The notes below the pieces were generated by a model that saw only the letters and a program-made list of their open reading frames with translations, had not been told where the DNA came from and made no database searches. From positions 1 through 19,059 of the forward strand of contig PMBV01000328.1 of the NCBI GenBank assembly GCA_003153055.1: DNA of 19,059 bases, read 5' to 3'. This DNA is from Myxococcales bacterium (GTDB taxonomy: Bacteria; Myxococcota; Myxococcia; Myxococcales; Myxococcaceae). Both the position numbers and the translations under genes were made by a program. Shown one piece after another: positions 7,382 to 15,026 of the stretch; positions within the stretch are counted from its first letter, which is position 1, and every line of letters starts with the position of its first letter.

Positions 7382-8737
7382 ATGAGCGAGACGCCCTGTC
7401 AGTCTCCCGTACACCTCATCATCGCCGAGCTCTCCCGCTCCGTCGACGCGCTTGAGCTGGGGGTGCCTCCGCTCTTCATCGAGCGTTGGGGGGTGGCTCT
7501 GCACCAGGCGCTCGCCAGCCGCGCGCGAGAGTTCCACACCCACCAGCACGCCCTCGACCTCTGCGTGGGAGCCGACCCCCTCGAGACCATCGCCGCCCTG
7601 TACCACGACACCGTCTACGTGCAGGTCGACCTCGGCCTCCCGGAGCACTTCGCTGGGCTGCTCGCGCCCCTCATTCGCAAGGAGCCGGCCGGCTGGCGGG
7701 TGCTGCCGCATGCCGGGGTCGACCTGGTAGCGCGCGACGTGCTCGCCGTCTTCGGTCGCGCACCCGACGAGGTGCTGACGCCCCTGGCAGGCCTCAACGA
7801 GCTCGCCAGCGCCTTCGTGGTGGTGAAGGAGTTCGAGGGCCTCATGACACGCCCCCAGCTCCTCGCGCTGGCCGCCGCCATCGAGGGCACCATTCCCTTC
7901 CGCGAGGACCAAGGCAGCGCGCTCGAGGGCCGGCTCCTGAGGCTGGGAATCCCGGGCCCTGACGCCGCCGAGATGGTGCGCCGGGCCGTGCGCCTGTCGA
8001 ACAGCGACGTGGGCAACTTCGCCCACCCAGACCCGAGCTTCTTCCTCGACAACACCTGGAAGCTGCTGCCGGAGACGAACCCGGCGCTCCACACCGCCTC
8101 GACGTACACCGTGCGCGACTACCGCGTGGCGCTGGAAAAGATGGAGGGCTTCCTCGCCCAGCTCAAGCCCGAGCGCGTGTTCCGCTGCTGGGGCGGAGAG
8201 CCGTCGGCGCAGGAGCACGCCCGCCGGGTCGAGGTCGCCAGGAGCAACATCGCCCTGGCCGTGCGGTACCTGCGCTGCAAGCTGTACTCGAGCGCGCTGG
8301 TCGAGGCGCTGGCGTCTGAGTCGGGCGGCGACGGGCCCCTCGAGTACTTCATGGGCGGCATCCCCGAGCCTGGCGGTGCGCCGGTGGTGCGCATCGAGAG
8401 CTTCCTCCCGCCCCCCGCTCGGCCTCAGCCGGGAGACCCGTTGCTGCTCCGGCTCCTCGAGGGCGGTCGCGTGACGGCCTCCAGCTTCGACATCGCACCT
8501 TCACCCATCGCCAGCTACCTGTGCGTGGCGCTGGGAGAGCCCGCGATGATGGAGGGCCTCACCCTCGCCAGGCTCTGGTGGGGCGGCGAGCGCTCAGCTC
8601 GCGACTTTCTCGAGGCCCAGCCGCGCGACGTCGTCTTCGCGCTCGCCGAGGCGGCCTCTCATGTGGCGGTGACTCGCAGCGGCGCGCTCCAGGCGCTGCT
8701 GCAGCTCATGGCACAGGGCCATCCGCCCAAGCCTTGA
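7382..8737 (+). CDS. Large hypothetical protein with HD-phosphohydrolase-like N-terminal region
   Basis: 451 residues from ATG 7382; the open frame reaches 1 kb further upstream only as antisense to the FAH-family gene. Residues 48-78 read REFHTHQHALDLC...TIAALYHDTVY, resembling the FH/YHTxxHxxxM and xxWFHDxVY pair of the predicted metal-dependent HD phosphohydrolases (COG4339 type), with His52, His54 or His56 and His75-Asp76 as candidate metal ligands. Residues 164-174 (LAAAIEGTIPF) may provide a later helix of the domain. Residues 180-451 are helical, with no family recognised (SNSDVGNFAHPDPSFFLDN around 210-228 is distinctive). There is no signal peptide or membrane segment. It is divergent from the FAH-family gene across only 72 bp, so the two may share control. 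Enzyme activity is inference from the motif. Confidence 0.85.
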   Translation: MSETPCQSPVHLIIAELSRSVDALELGVPPLFIERWGVALHQALASRAREFHTHQHALDLCVGADPLETIAALYHDTVYVQVDLGLPEHFAGLLAPLIRKEPAGWRVLPHAGVDLVARDVLAVFGRAPDEVLTPLAGLNELASAFVVVKEFEGLMTRPQLLALAAAIEGTIPFREDQGSALEGRLLRLGIPGPDAAEMVRRAVRLSNSDVGNFAHPDPSFFLDNTWKLLPETNPALHTASTYTVRDYRVALEKMEGFLAQLKPERVFRCWGGEPSAQEHARRVEVARSNIALAVRYLRCKLYSSALVEALASESGGDGPLEYFMGGIPEPGGAPVVRIESFLPPPARPQPGDPLLLRLLEGGRVTASSFDIAPSPIASYLCVALGEPAMMEGLTLARLWWGGERSARDFLEAQPRDVVFALAEAASHVAVTRSGALQALLQLMAQGHPPKP

Positions 8738-8824
8738 TGGGCGCGGGTGGCGGGTGTGGGAAGTAGAACCACTCGAGCACGACATGAGCCACGGATTGTG
8801 AAGGCAAGGCGCCGGGAGGGCCCG

Positions 8825-8830
8825 TATGAT
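8825..8830 (+). promoter_or_regulatory. Possible -10 element of the pseudokinase gene
   Basis: TATGAT sits 23 bp before the ATG at 8854, in an otherwise GC-rich 116-bp gap. No good -35 hexamer lies at 16-18 bp, so this is only a candidate. GAGAGG at 8844-8849 is the ribosome-binding site. Confidence 0.2.
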
Positions 8831-8853
8831 ATCGCGCTCACGCGAGAGGCAGC

Positions 8854-10191
8854 ATGAATTGGGAGCTCGTCAGCACGCTGCCGCCTGGTAGCGGATCGCG
8901 CACGGTCCTGGCCCGCCTGGGGGCCCGCTTCGGCGTGCTGCGCCAGCTCGAGACCGAGCCCTTCTACCCTCCGAGGACCAAGGGGTCGACGCTGCCGCTG
9001 CTCGAGGTCGCGGTGGTGGCCGGGCTCCGGTACGGGGTCTACGAGGTGGTGTCGACGGTCTCCCTCCGCGAGCTCACCCAGGCGCTCCTCGAGGCGGAGC
9101 AGATGCCTCCCGTGGGCATGGTGGCCAAGGTGTTGATCGACGCTGCCCGAGCGGTCGCTTCAATTGCCCCGCCGCGCGCCCACGGAGGGCTCAGCGATGC
9201 CTCGGTGCTGGTCGGCTTCGACGGCACGACACGGCTCCTCGACTTCGGAGCGCCACGGACCAGCCGGTTCCTCGCTCCAGGTCGCCCATCAGGCCCCAAC
9301 GACGTCTTCGCCCTCGGCGCGGTGATGCATTCGGCCCTCACCGGCTTCACCGGACACTACGGCGAGGCAGTGGTCCAAGGCCTCAAGCTGCCGCCGCCTT
9401 CGCTCAGCAACTCCGAGGTGCCCACGGCCCTCGACGAAATCCTCGAGCGGGCCACCTCAGGCCACGAGACAGACCGGCCGGCCGACGCCGCGCAGTTCGC
9501 CGACGAGGTCGAGAAGGCGATGGCGGGAGCCCTGTTCTCCCTGGGCGACATCGCGGCGGTGGTGGGCATGGCGTTGCCGACTCAGCGAGAGGAGCTGGCT
9601 CGGCTGCTGGCCGGCGACCCCGTGCCCGTCATCAGCCCGGCGCCGAGCCCGGCGCGCGTTCGAGGGAAGCCAACACCACCGCCGATGGTCCCCTGGCCGC
9701 TGGAGGATACTCAGCCGCTGGCGATCGCGATGCCTCGCGGCCCGGCCTTGCCACTGGACGAAGACGAGCCCACCGAGCCGGGGGGCTGGTCCCTCGCGGA
9801 GATCGCCGGCCCTCCGGTCATCGCGCTGCCTGAGCCGAAGCGGCCCTTGGCCCCCGCGCAGGACTCGAAGCCTTCGATGCCCGCGCTGCCCATCATGGTT
9901 CCCTCGGCCGACCCGCCACCGAGAGGCTCGCGCGGGCGAAAGGTGCTGGCCGCGGTGCTGGCAGCCCTCGCCCTCCTCGCGGTGGGCGTGCACGAGCTCG
10001 CTCCCGAAGTCATCAACTCCATTCGGGCCAGGCTCGGAGCGGCTCCCCGACGGGCGCGCGTGCAAGACCTCGAGGACCGTTCGTCGCCAGCGCAGTCAAA
10101 ACTGACCGATGAGAATCTGACGCGGCCAGCGAGAGAGCGAGAACCAGTGGTGAATGATGAGACCGTCGTGAGCCCGAAGCGGCCACGCTGA
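8854..10191 (+). CDS. Membrane-anchored Ser/Thr pseudokinase
   Basis: 445 residues; ATG 8854 follows GAGAGG at a good distance. Residues 1-225 can be laid on a protein-kinase fold, but catalytic residues are missing. The glycine loop is loosely kept (LPPGSGSRTVLAR, 9-21). No VAIK lysine is seen (FGVLRQLE). The catalytic HRDLKxxN is HGGLSDASV (110-118), losing Arg, the catalytic Asp, Lys and the metal-binding Asn. The metal-binding DFG is kept (LLDFGAPR, 128-135). The APE segment is lost, and the F-helix motif DIYSLG survives as DVFALG (150-155). A Pro-rich linker (260-355) leads to one transmembrane helix (about 362-378, after GSRGRK) and a charged tail of about 60 residues outside. Phosphotransfer is very unlikely; a scaffolding, sensing or allosteric role beside the intact kinase at 10347 is inferred. 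Confidence 0.88.
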   Translation: MNWELVSTLPPGSGSRTVLARLGARFGVLRQLETEPFYPPRTKGSTLPLLEVAVVAGLRYGVYEVVSTVSLRELTQALLEAEQMPPVGMVAKVLIDAARAVASIAPPRAHGGLSDASVLVGFDGTTRLLDFGAPRTSRFLAPGRPSGPNDVFALGAVMHSALTGFTGHYGEAVVQGLKLPPPSLSNSEVPTALDEILERATSGHETDRPADAAQFADEVEKAMAGALFSLGDIAAVVGMALPTQREELARLLAGDPVPVISPAPSPARVRGKPTPPPMVPWPLEDTQPLAIAMPRGPALPLDEDEPTEPGGWSLAEIAGPPVIALPEPKRPLAPAQDSKPSMPALPIMVPSADPPPRGSRGRKVLAAVLAALALLAVGVHELAPEVINSIRARLGAAPRRARVQDLEDRSSPAQSKLTDENLTRPAREREPVVNDETVVSPKRPR

Positions 10192-10246
10192 TTCGTTTGT
10201 GGGTCTCGGTGGCCTCGGTCGCCCTTGACCCAGGAAGCAGGCTACC

Positions 10247-10384
10247 TTGACCAAACTGAGCGAGCTGCTCTACGCATATCAGCAGAATCCAGCGGATGAG
10301 CACCTCCGATGGGTATGTGAGCTCGCGAAAGTTAGGTCTCTGAAGAATGACGTCGGTTTCGCTGATCGAAGATGTCTCGGGTGA
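10247..10384 (+). pseudogene. Possible short ORF or gene remnant before the kinase
   Basis: A TTG-started frame of 45 residues (LTKLSELLYAYQQNPADEHL onward) runs through the 155-bp gap and overlaps the first 38 nt of the next kinase in another frame. AGGA at 10231-10234 lies 12 nt before the TTG. The first 35 residues look like an amphipathic helical, TPR-like start, while the end (ADRRCLG) does not. It may be a leader peptide, a decayed gene start or chance. Codon use is less GC3-rich than in the neighbours. Confidence 0.2.
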
Positions 10385-11909
10385 TGTGAAGCAGCAGGAT
10401 TTGACGGGGCAGTTGATCAACCACCGCTATTGCCTCCTCGGGGTGATCGGCAGTGGGGGCATGGCGACGGTGTACCGGGCGTCGGACACGCAAGACGGGC
10501 GAGAGGTGGCGCTGAAGGTGCTGGACCCGAAGTCGCTGAATCCGGCGCACCGGGAGCGGTTCCTCCGCGAGTGTCGACTGACTGCTCAGCTCTCCCACGA
10601 GAACATCGTCCACGTGTTCGACACCGGTGAGAGCGAGGGGGTGAGCTTCATCGCCATGGAGCTCCTCCGTGGACGAACCCTCGCGGCGATCCTTGTCGAA
10701 GAGCGGACGCTCGGGTGGCAGCGGGTCATCGAGCTGACTCGCCAGATCGGCGCGGGGCTCGCCTTCGCCCATCAGCTCGGCTTGGTGCACCGCGATCTCA
10801 AACCAGCCAATTGCTTCCTGGAAGGCACCGAATCGACCGAGCGAATCAAACTGCTCGACTTCGGTCTCGCCAAACAAGTCACGCCCTCCGAGGGAGAGCC
10901 CGAAGTGACAGGGGGCTCGGAGATCCTCGGCTCTCCGACGTACATGGCGCCAGAACAGGCGCGTGGCGAGGCGCGCGTGCAGACAGACATCTACTCCCTC
11001 GGAGTGATGCTGTTTCGAATGCTGGCCGGTCGCCCCCCGTTCACTGCGAACAACCCGGTCGACGTCATCGTGCAGCACGCGCACGATCCGGTGCCCTGGC
11101 TCCGAGACGTGACCACGAGCAGAGACGTGCCCAACCAGCTCGAGCAGGTGGTCCGCCGGTGCCTCGAGAAGGACCCGAGCGCTCGCTATGCCACGGTCGA
11201 GCTCCTGCGTCAGGCGCTCGACGAGGCGGAGCTGAGGGCGTTGACGGGCGCGCCGCGGCCACGCGCCCCGCCGCCTCGGGAGCCGACTCCCCCTCCACTG
11301 CCTCGGATCTCCAGGCCGCTGCCGATGCCGGTGACAGCACCGGTGGCAGTGACAGAGACAGCGCCGGTGACAGTGCCGGCTCGCCCGCCGACTGCTCAAC
11401 ACGTCCCCCCCGTGCTGTACCCGACTCCGCTGCCAACGCTCATGCTCGCCCAGCTGCGGCGATCCTGGGGGTGGCGCACGGTCCTCGCCGTGACGGTCGT
11501 CGTCGTGACGGTCGCCACGATGACCGCCGCCGCGTCCGTCACCGTCGGAGCCAGGGCGCTGAAGCAGAGCCCCCGGGGCCCAGAGGTTCCATCGGAGGCT
11601 GCGCAGCTCACCCCTCCGGTCGAGGCTCCTCCGCTCCACGATGCGCCCGTCGAGGCGACGCCTTCTCCCAACGCCGACGCAGCACAGACGGAGGAAACGA
11701 CGGTCCTCCCGGAGCTCGCCATCGACCCCACGCTGCGGCCAGCAAAGCCGAGCTCTGACAAGGGCCCGCCTCGAGTTCCGCCGGCGGGCTCCTCTCGCCC
11801 GACGAGAGCTCCCGCGTCGCAGGAGCCAAAGCCACAAGAAGGGTCAAGCCCGGAGGTGGCGGCGCCAGAGCAGCCCCCCCGCGCTGACTACAAGATCGAC
11901 CCCTATTGA
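10347..11909 (+). CDS. Membrane-anchored Ser/Thr protein kinase (PknB/Pkn type)
   Basis: 520 residues. The kinase domain spans about 28-296 with every key element: GSGGMATVY (35-43), VALK with Lys57, Glu75 in the C helix, LVHRDLKPAN (146-155, catalytic Asp150, Asn155), LLDFGLAK (169-176), GSPTYMAPEQ (195-204), TDIYSLGVML (213-222) and the distal Arg280. The long insert after DFG (about 176-194) is the activation loop, with Ser and Thr candidates for autophosphorylation. A Pro-rich linker (300-365) includes a Val/Thr/Pro segment with a repeated 11-nt unit (GCCGGTGACAG at 11327 and 11363). One transmembrane helix follows (about 377-398), then about 120 disordered Pro/Ser/Glu-rich residues outside, ending YKIDPY. 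No folded sensor domain is evident. It follows the pseudokinase on the same strand after 155 bp, and its stop overlaps the convergent thioredoxin-like gene by 7 nt. The Shine-Dalgarno is weak. Confidence 0.96.
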   Translation: MTSVSLIEDVSGDVKQQDLTGQLINHRYCLLGVIGSGGMATVYRASDTQDGREVALKVLDPKSLNPAHRERFLRECRLTAQLSHENIVHVFDTGESEGVSFIAMELLRGRTLAAILVEERTLGWQRVIELTRQIGAGLAFAHQLGLVHRDLKPANCFLEGTESTERIKLLDFGLAKQVTPSEGEPEVTGGSEILGSPTYMAPEQARGEARVQTDIYSLGVMLFRMLAGRPPFTANNPVDVIVQHAHDPVPWLRDVTTSRDVPNQLEQVVRRCLEKDPSARYATVELLRQALDEAELRALTGAPRPRAPPPREPTPPPLPRISRPLPMPVTAPVAVTETAPVTVPARPPTAQHVPPVLYPTPLPTLMLAQLRRSWGWRTVLAVTVVVVTVATMTAAASVTVGARALKQSPRGPEVPSEAAQLTPPVEAPPLHDAPVEATPSPNADAAQTEETTVLPELAIDPTLRPAKPSSDKGPPRVPPAGSSRPTRAPASQEPKPQEGSSPEVAAPEQPPRADYKIDPY

Positions 11910-12487
11910 GCTTCGCGCCCCGAGCGTGTCGGCTTCCACTTGATGTTGCACCCGATGCTGGGCTTCTGGTCCTTCGACGGAAGGCGTCCGGCGGCGAGCT
12001 CCTCCATCGCGTCGACCACTGAGGCCCCAGTCACCGGTTTGCTATTGGACGGTCGGCTGTCGTCGAACTGGCCGCGGTAGGCGAGCTTCAAGTCGGGGCC
12101 GAAGAGGAAGAAGTCGGGCGTGCACGCGGCTCCGAAGGCGTGGGCCGTCTCCTGGGTGCGGTCGAAGACGAAGGGAAAGCGCCACTCCTCGAGCTCGGCC
12201 AGCCTCCGCATCTCGGCAGGCCCGTCTTGGGGGTAGGTGTCTTCGTCATTGGAGTTGACCGCGACGACCATGAAGCCCTGGTCGAGGGCCGCGTGGGACA
12301 CCCGCACGAGCTCGGCCAAGATGTGTTTCACGAAGGGGCAATGATTGCAGATGAAGGCGACGAGGAGGCCCTTCTTGCCCGTGGCCTCGCGAGCCGCGTC
12401 GACGAGCCGGCCCGACACGGCGTCGGAGAGAACGAGCGAGGGGAGCGCGGTCCCCAGAGGAAGCATGGTGGACGGGGTGTTGGCCAT
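11903..12487 (-). CDS. Thioredoxin-like (AhpC/TSA-fold) protein with CxxC site
   Basis: 194 residues. A strong GGAGGT lies 6 nt before the ATG at 12487 on the minus strand. The N-terminus TMLPLGTALPSLVLSD is that of peroxiredoxin/thioredoxin-fold proteins. The active site is FICNHCPFVKH (45-55) with Cys47 and Cys50 as a CxxC pair. AVNSNDEDTYPQDG (76-89) and the cis-Pro region CTPDFFLFG (122-130) follow, with YRGQFDDSRP (137-146) and the conserved end PSIGCNIKWK (176-185). This is the widespread cytoplasmic thioredoxin-family group of about 190 residues whose partner is unknown; there is no signal peptide. Extra Cys122 and Cys180 could serve as resolving or metal-binding residues. It follows the large kinase on the same strand after 84 bp, so co-transcription is possible. 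Confidence 0.95.
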   Translation of the reverse strand: MANTPSTMLPLGTALPSLVLSDAVSGRLVDAAREATGKKGLLVAFICNHCPFVKHILAELVRVSHAALDQGFMVVAVNSNDEDTYPQDGPAEMRRLAELEEWRFPFVFDRTQETAHAFGAACTPDFFLFGPDLKLAYRGQFDDSRPSNSKPVTGASVVDAMEELAAGRLPSKDQKPSIGCNIKWKPTRSGREAQ

Positions 12488-12571
12488 CGTCGGACCTCCG
12501 GTGCAAGGGGCGTCGCTTCGGGGGACTGCCCTCGAGTCTTAGCCCGCGTGGGGCGGCGGCTCCAGCCCACC

Positions 12572-14743
12572 TCAGCGGAGTTCAGTGGTGGCCTGCCTGG
12601 CCGCGTCGGTCAAGCGACCGACTTCCTTCGAGGAAGCCAGGTGCTGGGCGGCCTGCTCGAGCACCAGACGCCGAGTCTCTTCGCGCCCGCTGAGCCGCAG
12701 CCGTTCAGCCAGGTCGAGCACGCCCGAGACCCCATTGTCCTCGGTGCTGCCCACGGCAAGGGCGTACGTGTCGCCCGCCAGCGAGTCTCGGCCCGGGCTG
12801 ATGCGCACCTTTCGGCCCTTCACGCCCAGCTTGAGGTCCACGAAGTGAGGAGCGCCGCGCACCTCGGTCACCCGGGGTTTTCGCGCCTCGGCCTCGTCGA
12901 GCACGGCCAGCAGCAAGGCGCCGCGCTCGGGAGGGACGACCACCAGAAGCATGCTCTGCCCCTCGGCGGCGTCGATGAGGAAGTAGTCATACGAAGAGAA
13001 CGGGGCGTCGGGCCGACTCACCTGCGACCGCTCGATGTCCTCCATTCGCTGCCCGAGGAAGGCGGTGACGGCCTTCGTCATCGGCAGGGCCTGGGCGGCG
13101 CCGGGGGTGTCGTTGGGCTCGCTCTCGAGCGGCCCGGGCTCCTGCATCGGCTCTACCCGGAGCGTGTACGGCACCAGGCCCCGCTCCCGTGGAGGTCGGT
13201 TGGCCTCGGTGCAGAAGGGGCGCTCCTCGACGCGGAGGTAGAGCTCGCCCGCGACCGCGGTGAAGCCGTCGATGCGCTCCGGCTCACCCAGGCCGGCCTC
13301 GTCGAGGAACAGCCGGCGGCGGAGGCGATCTCCCTGCTCCGTCGTCTCGGGCTGGAGCAGCTCGAGGGTGAGGTTGAGGTCGGCCACGCCGCTCAAGGTG
13401 ACCCGCATGGGGCCGGCCGACACCGTGGTGACGTAGAGGTCTCGGTCGCCCGATGCAGAGTCCGACGCGCCGATGGTGCCCTGCACGTCGGTGCCCAGCG
13501 CGATGCGAGTGGCGGTCGAGGGCACGTCGTTGGGCTCGACCTCGCGGGTGACAGGGGTGGAGGCGAGCTGGGCGGAGACGAATCGCCAGGCGACCCCGCC
13601 CACGGCCAGGAGCAGGAGCAGGACCACCAGCGGCGCCAGAGCCCGCTTGAGGCGGAGCTGCCGCTCGAAACTGTCGTAGTCTTCGCGGGACAGCATCTGA
13701 CCCGCCAGCTCGGCCGGCACTGGCGTGTAGGCCACCGAGTGCCCCACCTCGGGGTGCTCCAGTGCCTCGAGGGCCAGGCGCATGGCGTCGGCGTCGGCGA
13801 AGCGTCGAGCCTTGTCCTTCTCGAGCGCCCGCGTCAGCACCGCTTCGAAGGCCGGGCTCACGAGGGCGGTGGCGTTCGCGTCGGCGATGCGGGGCACGGG
13901 CGCCTCGGTGTGCTGAGACAAGATGCTGATGGGCGTAGGGCCGACGAAGAGCTGCCGGCCGGTGACGAGCTCGAACAGCACGGCCCCCAGCGAATAGAGG
14001 TCGCTGCGGCCATCGACACCCTCGCCGCGGATCTGCTCGGGCGACATGTACGCCGGGGTTCCCACGAAGTCGCCGGTGGTGGACTTGCGGCCCTCGGCCT
14101 CCTGGAGCTTGGCGATGCCGAAGTCGAGGAGCTTCACGTGCTCCTGCTTCTCCTTCTTGCGACGGAGCAGCATCACGTTGGCGGGCTTGATGTCGCGGTG
14201 CACGATGCCCGCGTCGTGAGCCTCTTGCAGCGAGGCGAGGAGCTGCGCCCCGATGGCGGTGGCCCGGCCCTCGCTCATCGGGCCGTGGGCCTTCAGGTGC
14301 CAAGCGAGGTCTTTGCCGGGCACGTATTCCATGACGATGAAGAGGCTGCCGTCGTCGAGCTCGCCGGAGTCGAACACCTGCACCGTGTTGGGGTGCGACA
14401 GCTTGGCGACGACCCGCGCCTCCTGGAGGAAGCGGGCCTTCAGGGCCTTGTCGACGGCGTGGTCGGGCCGGAGCCGCTTGAGGGCCGCCACCTTTCCCAT
14501 GCGCACGTGCTCGACCTTGTACACGGCGCCCATGCCGCCCTCGCCGAGCTTCTCGATGACGCGGTAGCGCCCGTCGATGGTGTCGCCCCGAGTGCCGTCG
14601 AAGGTGTCGGAGCTGCCGCCCAGGCCGCGGAGGTCAGTGCCGCAGGCGGGGCAGAAGTTGGGCTCGAGGTCGAGCACCTTGGCGCACCTCGGGCACACCA
14701 GTCGCGCCGGAGTGTTGCTGTCGCTCGGAGCCGGGGCTGGCAT
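12572..14743 (-). CDS. Ser/Thr protein kinase with zinc ribbon and two PPC-like outside domains
   Basis: 723 residues. The N-terminus carries a zinc ribbon (CPRC 17-20, CPAC 31-34). The kinase domain (about 60-330) is complete: GEGGMGAVY (67-75), Lys89, Glu108, IVHRDIKPANVM (180-191, catalytic Asp184), LLDFGIAK (205-212), GTPAYMSPEQ (228-237) and SDLYSLGAVLFEL (247-259). A transmembrane helix follows at about 371-388. Outside are two beta-sandwich-like segments, each opening with EPND (403-406 and 542-545). The first reads like a bacterial pre-peptidase C-terminal (PPC) domain (TRIALGTDVQGTI, SGDRDLYVTTVSAG, LNLTLELL); the second (about 540-665) is more diverged. A short helical tail ends the protein. 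The layout suggests an envelope sensor whose zinc ribbon may mediate partner binding. It is divergent from the C1q-like gene across 283 bp. Confidence 0.97.
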   Translation of the reverse strand: MPAPAPSDSNTPARLVCPRCAKVLDLEPNFCPACGTDLRGLGGSSDTFDGTRGDTIDGRYRVIEKLGEGGMGAVYKVEHVRMGKVAALKRLRPDHAVDKALKARFLQEARVVAKLSHPNTVQVFDSGELDDGSLFIVMEYVPGKDLAWHLKAHGPMSEGRATAIGAQLLASLQEAHDAGIVHRDIKPANVMLLRRKKEKQEHVKLLDFGIAKLQEAEGRKSTTGDFVGTPAYMSPEQIRGEGVDGRSDLYSLGAVLFELVTGRQLFVGPTPISILSQHTEAPVPRIADANATALVSPAFEAVLTRALEKDKARRFADADAMRLALEALEHPEVGHSVAYTPVPAELAGQMLSREDYDSFERQLRLKRALAPLVVLLLLLAVGGVAWRFVSAQLASTPVTREVEPNDVPSTATRIALGTDVQGTIGASDSASGDRDLYVTTVSAGPMRVTLSGVADLNLTLELLQPETTEQGDRLRRRLFLDEAGLGEPERIDGFTAVAGELYLRVEERPFCTEANRPPRERGLVPYTLRVEPMQEPGPLESEPNDTPGAAQALPMTKAVTAFLGQRMEDIERSQVSRPDAPFSSYDYFLIDAAEGQSMLLVVVPPERGALLLAVLDEAEARKPRVTEVRGAPHFVDLKLGVKGRKVRISPGRDSLAGDTYALAVGSTEDNGVSGVLDLAERLRLSGREETRRLVLEQAAQHLASSKEVGRLTDAARQATTELR

Positions 14744-15026
14744 GGATACCGGGAACGATAGCGGATGAAGGGCGGCCGGTCAGCAGAGAGGCGCTGCGAG
14801 GTTCTCTCGTACCCCGGGCTGGTCCTCGCGCTTCAGTCCGGGAAGAAACGACGCGATTTGATCGACCGTGGTGTCGTGTCTGTCTGAGTGCACCTGCACC
14901 AACGCCAAAACCAGTCATCCGATGGGGGGGAGTTCGAGTTCTTTCGATCACTCGTGTGCTAGAGACGCGCGCGACCCATGCGTCGCATTCCGTCGACTTC
15001 GACCGATGCTTCAACAGGAGACCGAC
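14744..15026. promoter_or_regulatory. Divergent intergenic region between kinase and C1q-like gene
   Basis: This 283-bp region must hold promoters for both directions. On the minus strand, TATCGT (about 14756-14761) is a possible -10 close to the kinase start. On the plus strand, the Shine-Dalgarno CAGGAG (15015-15020) lies 6 nt before ATG 15027. The middle (about 14850-14960) is less GC-rich than the surrounding genes, with ATTTGATCGA and TTCTTTCGATCA, as expected of regulatory DNA. No clear hexamer pair or operator was found. Confidence 0.45.

Noticed and set aside
12140..14761. 873-codon plus-strand open frame
   Set aside because: It is antisense to the complete zinc-ribbon kinase and the thioredoxin-like gene; its translation is Gly/Arg/His/Val-rich without motifs. 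Long antisense frames are expected in DNA with very high GC3.
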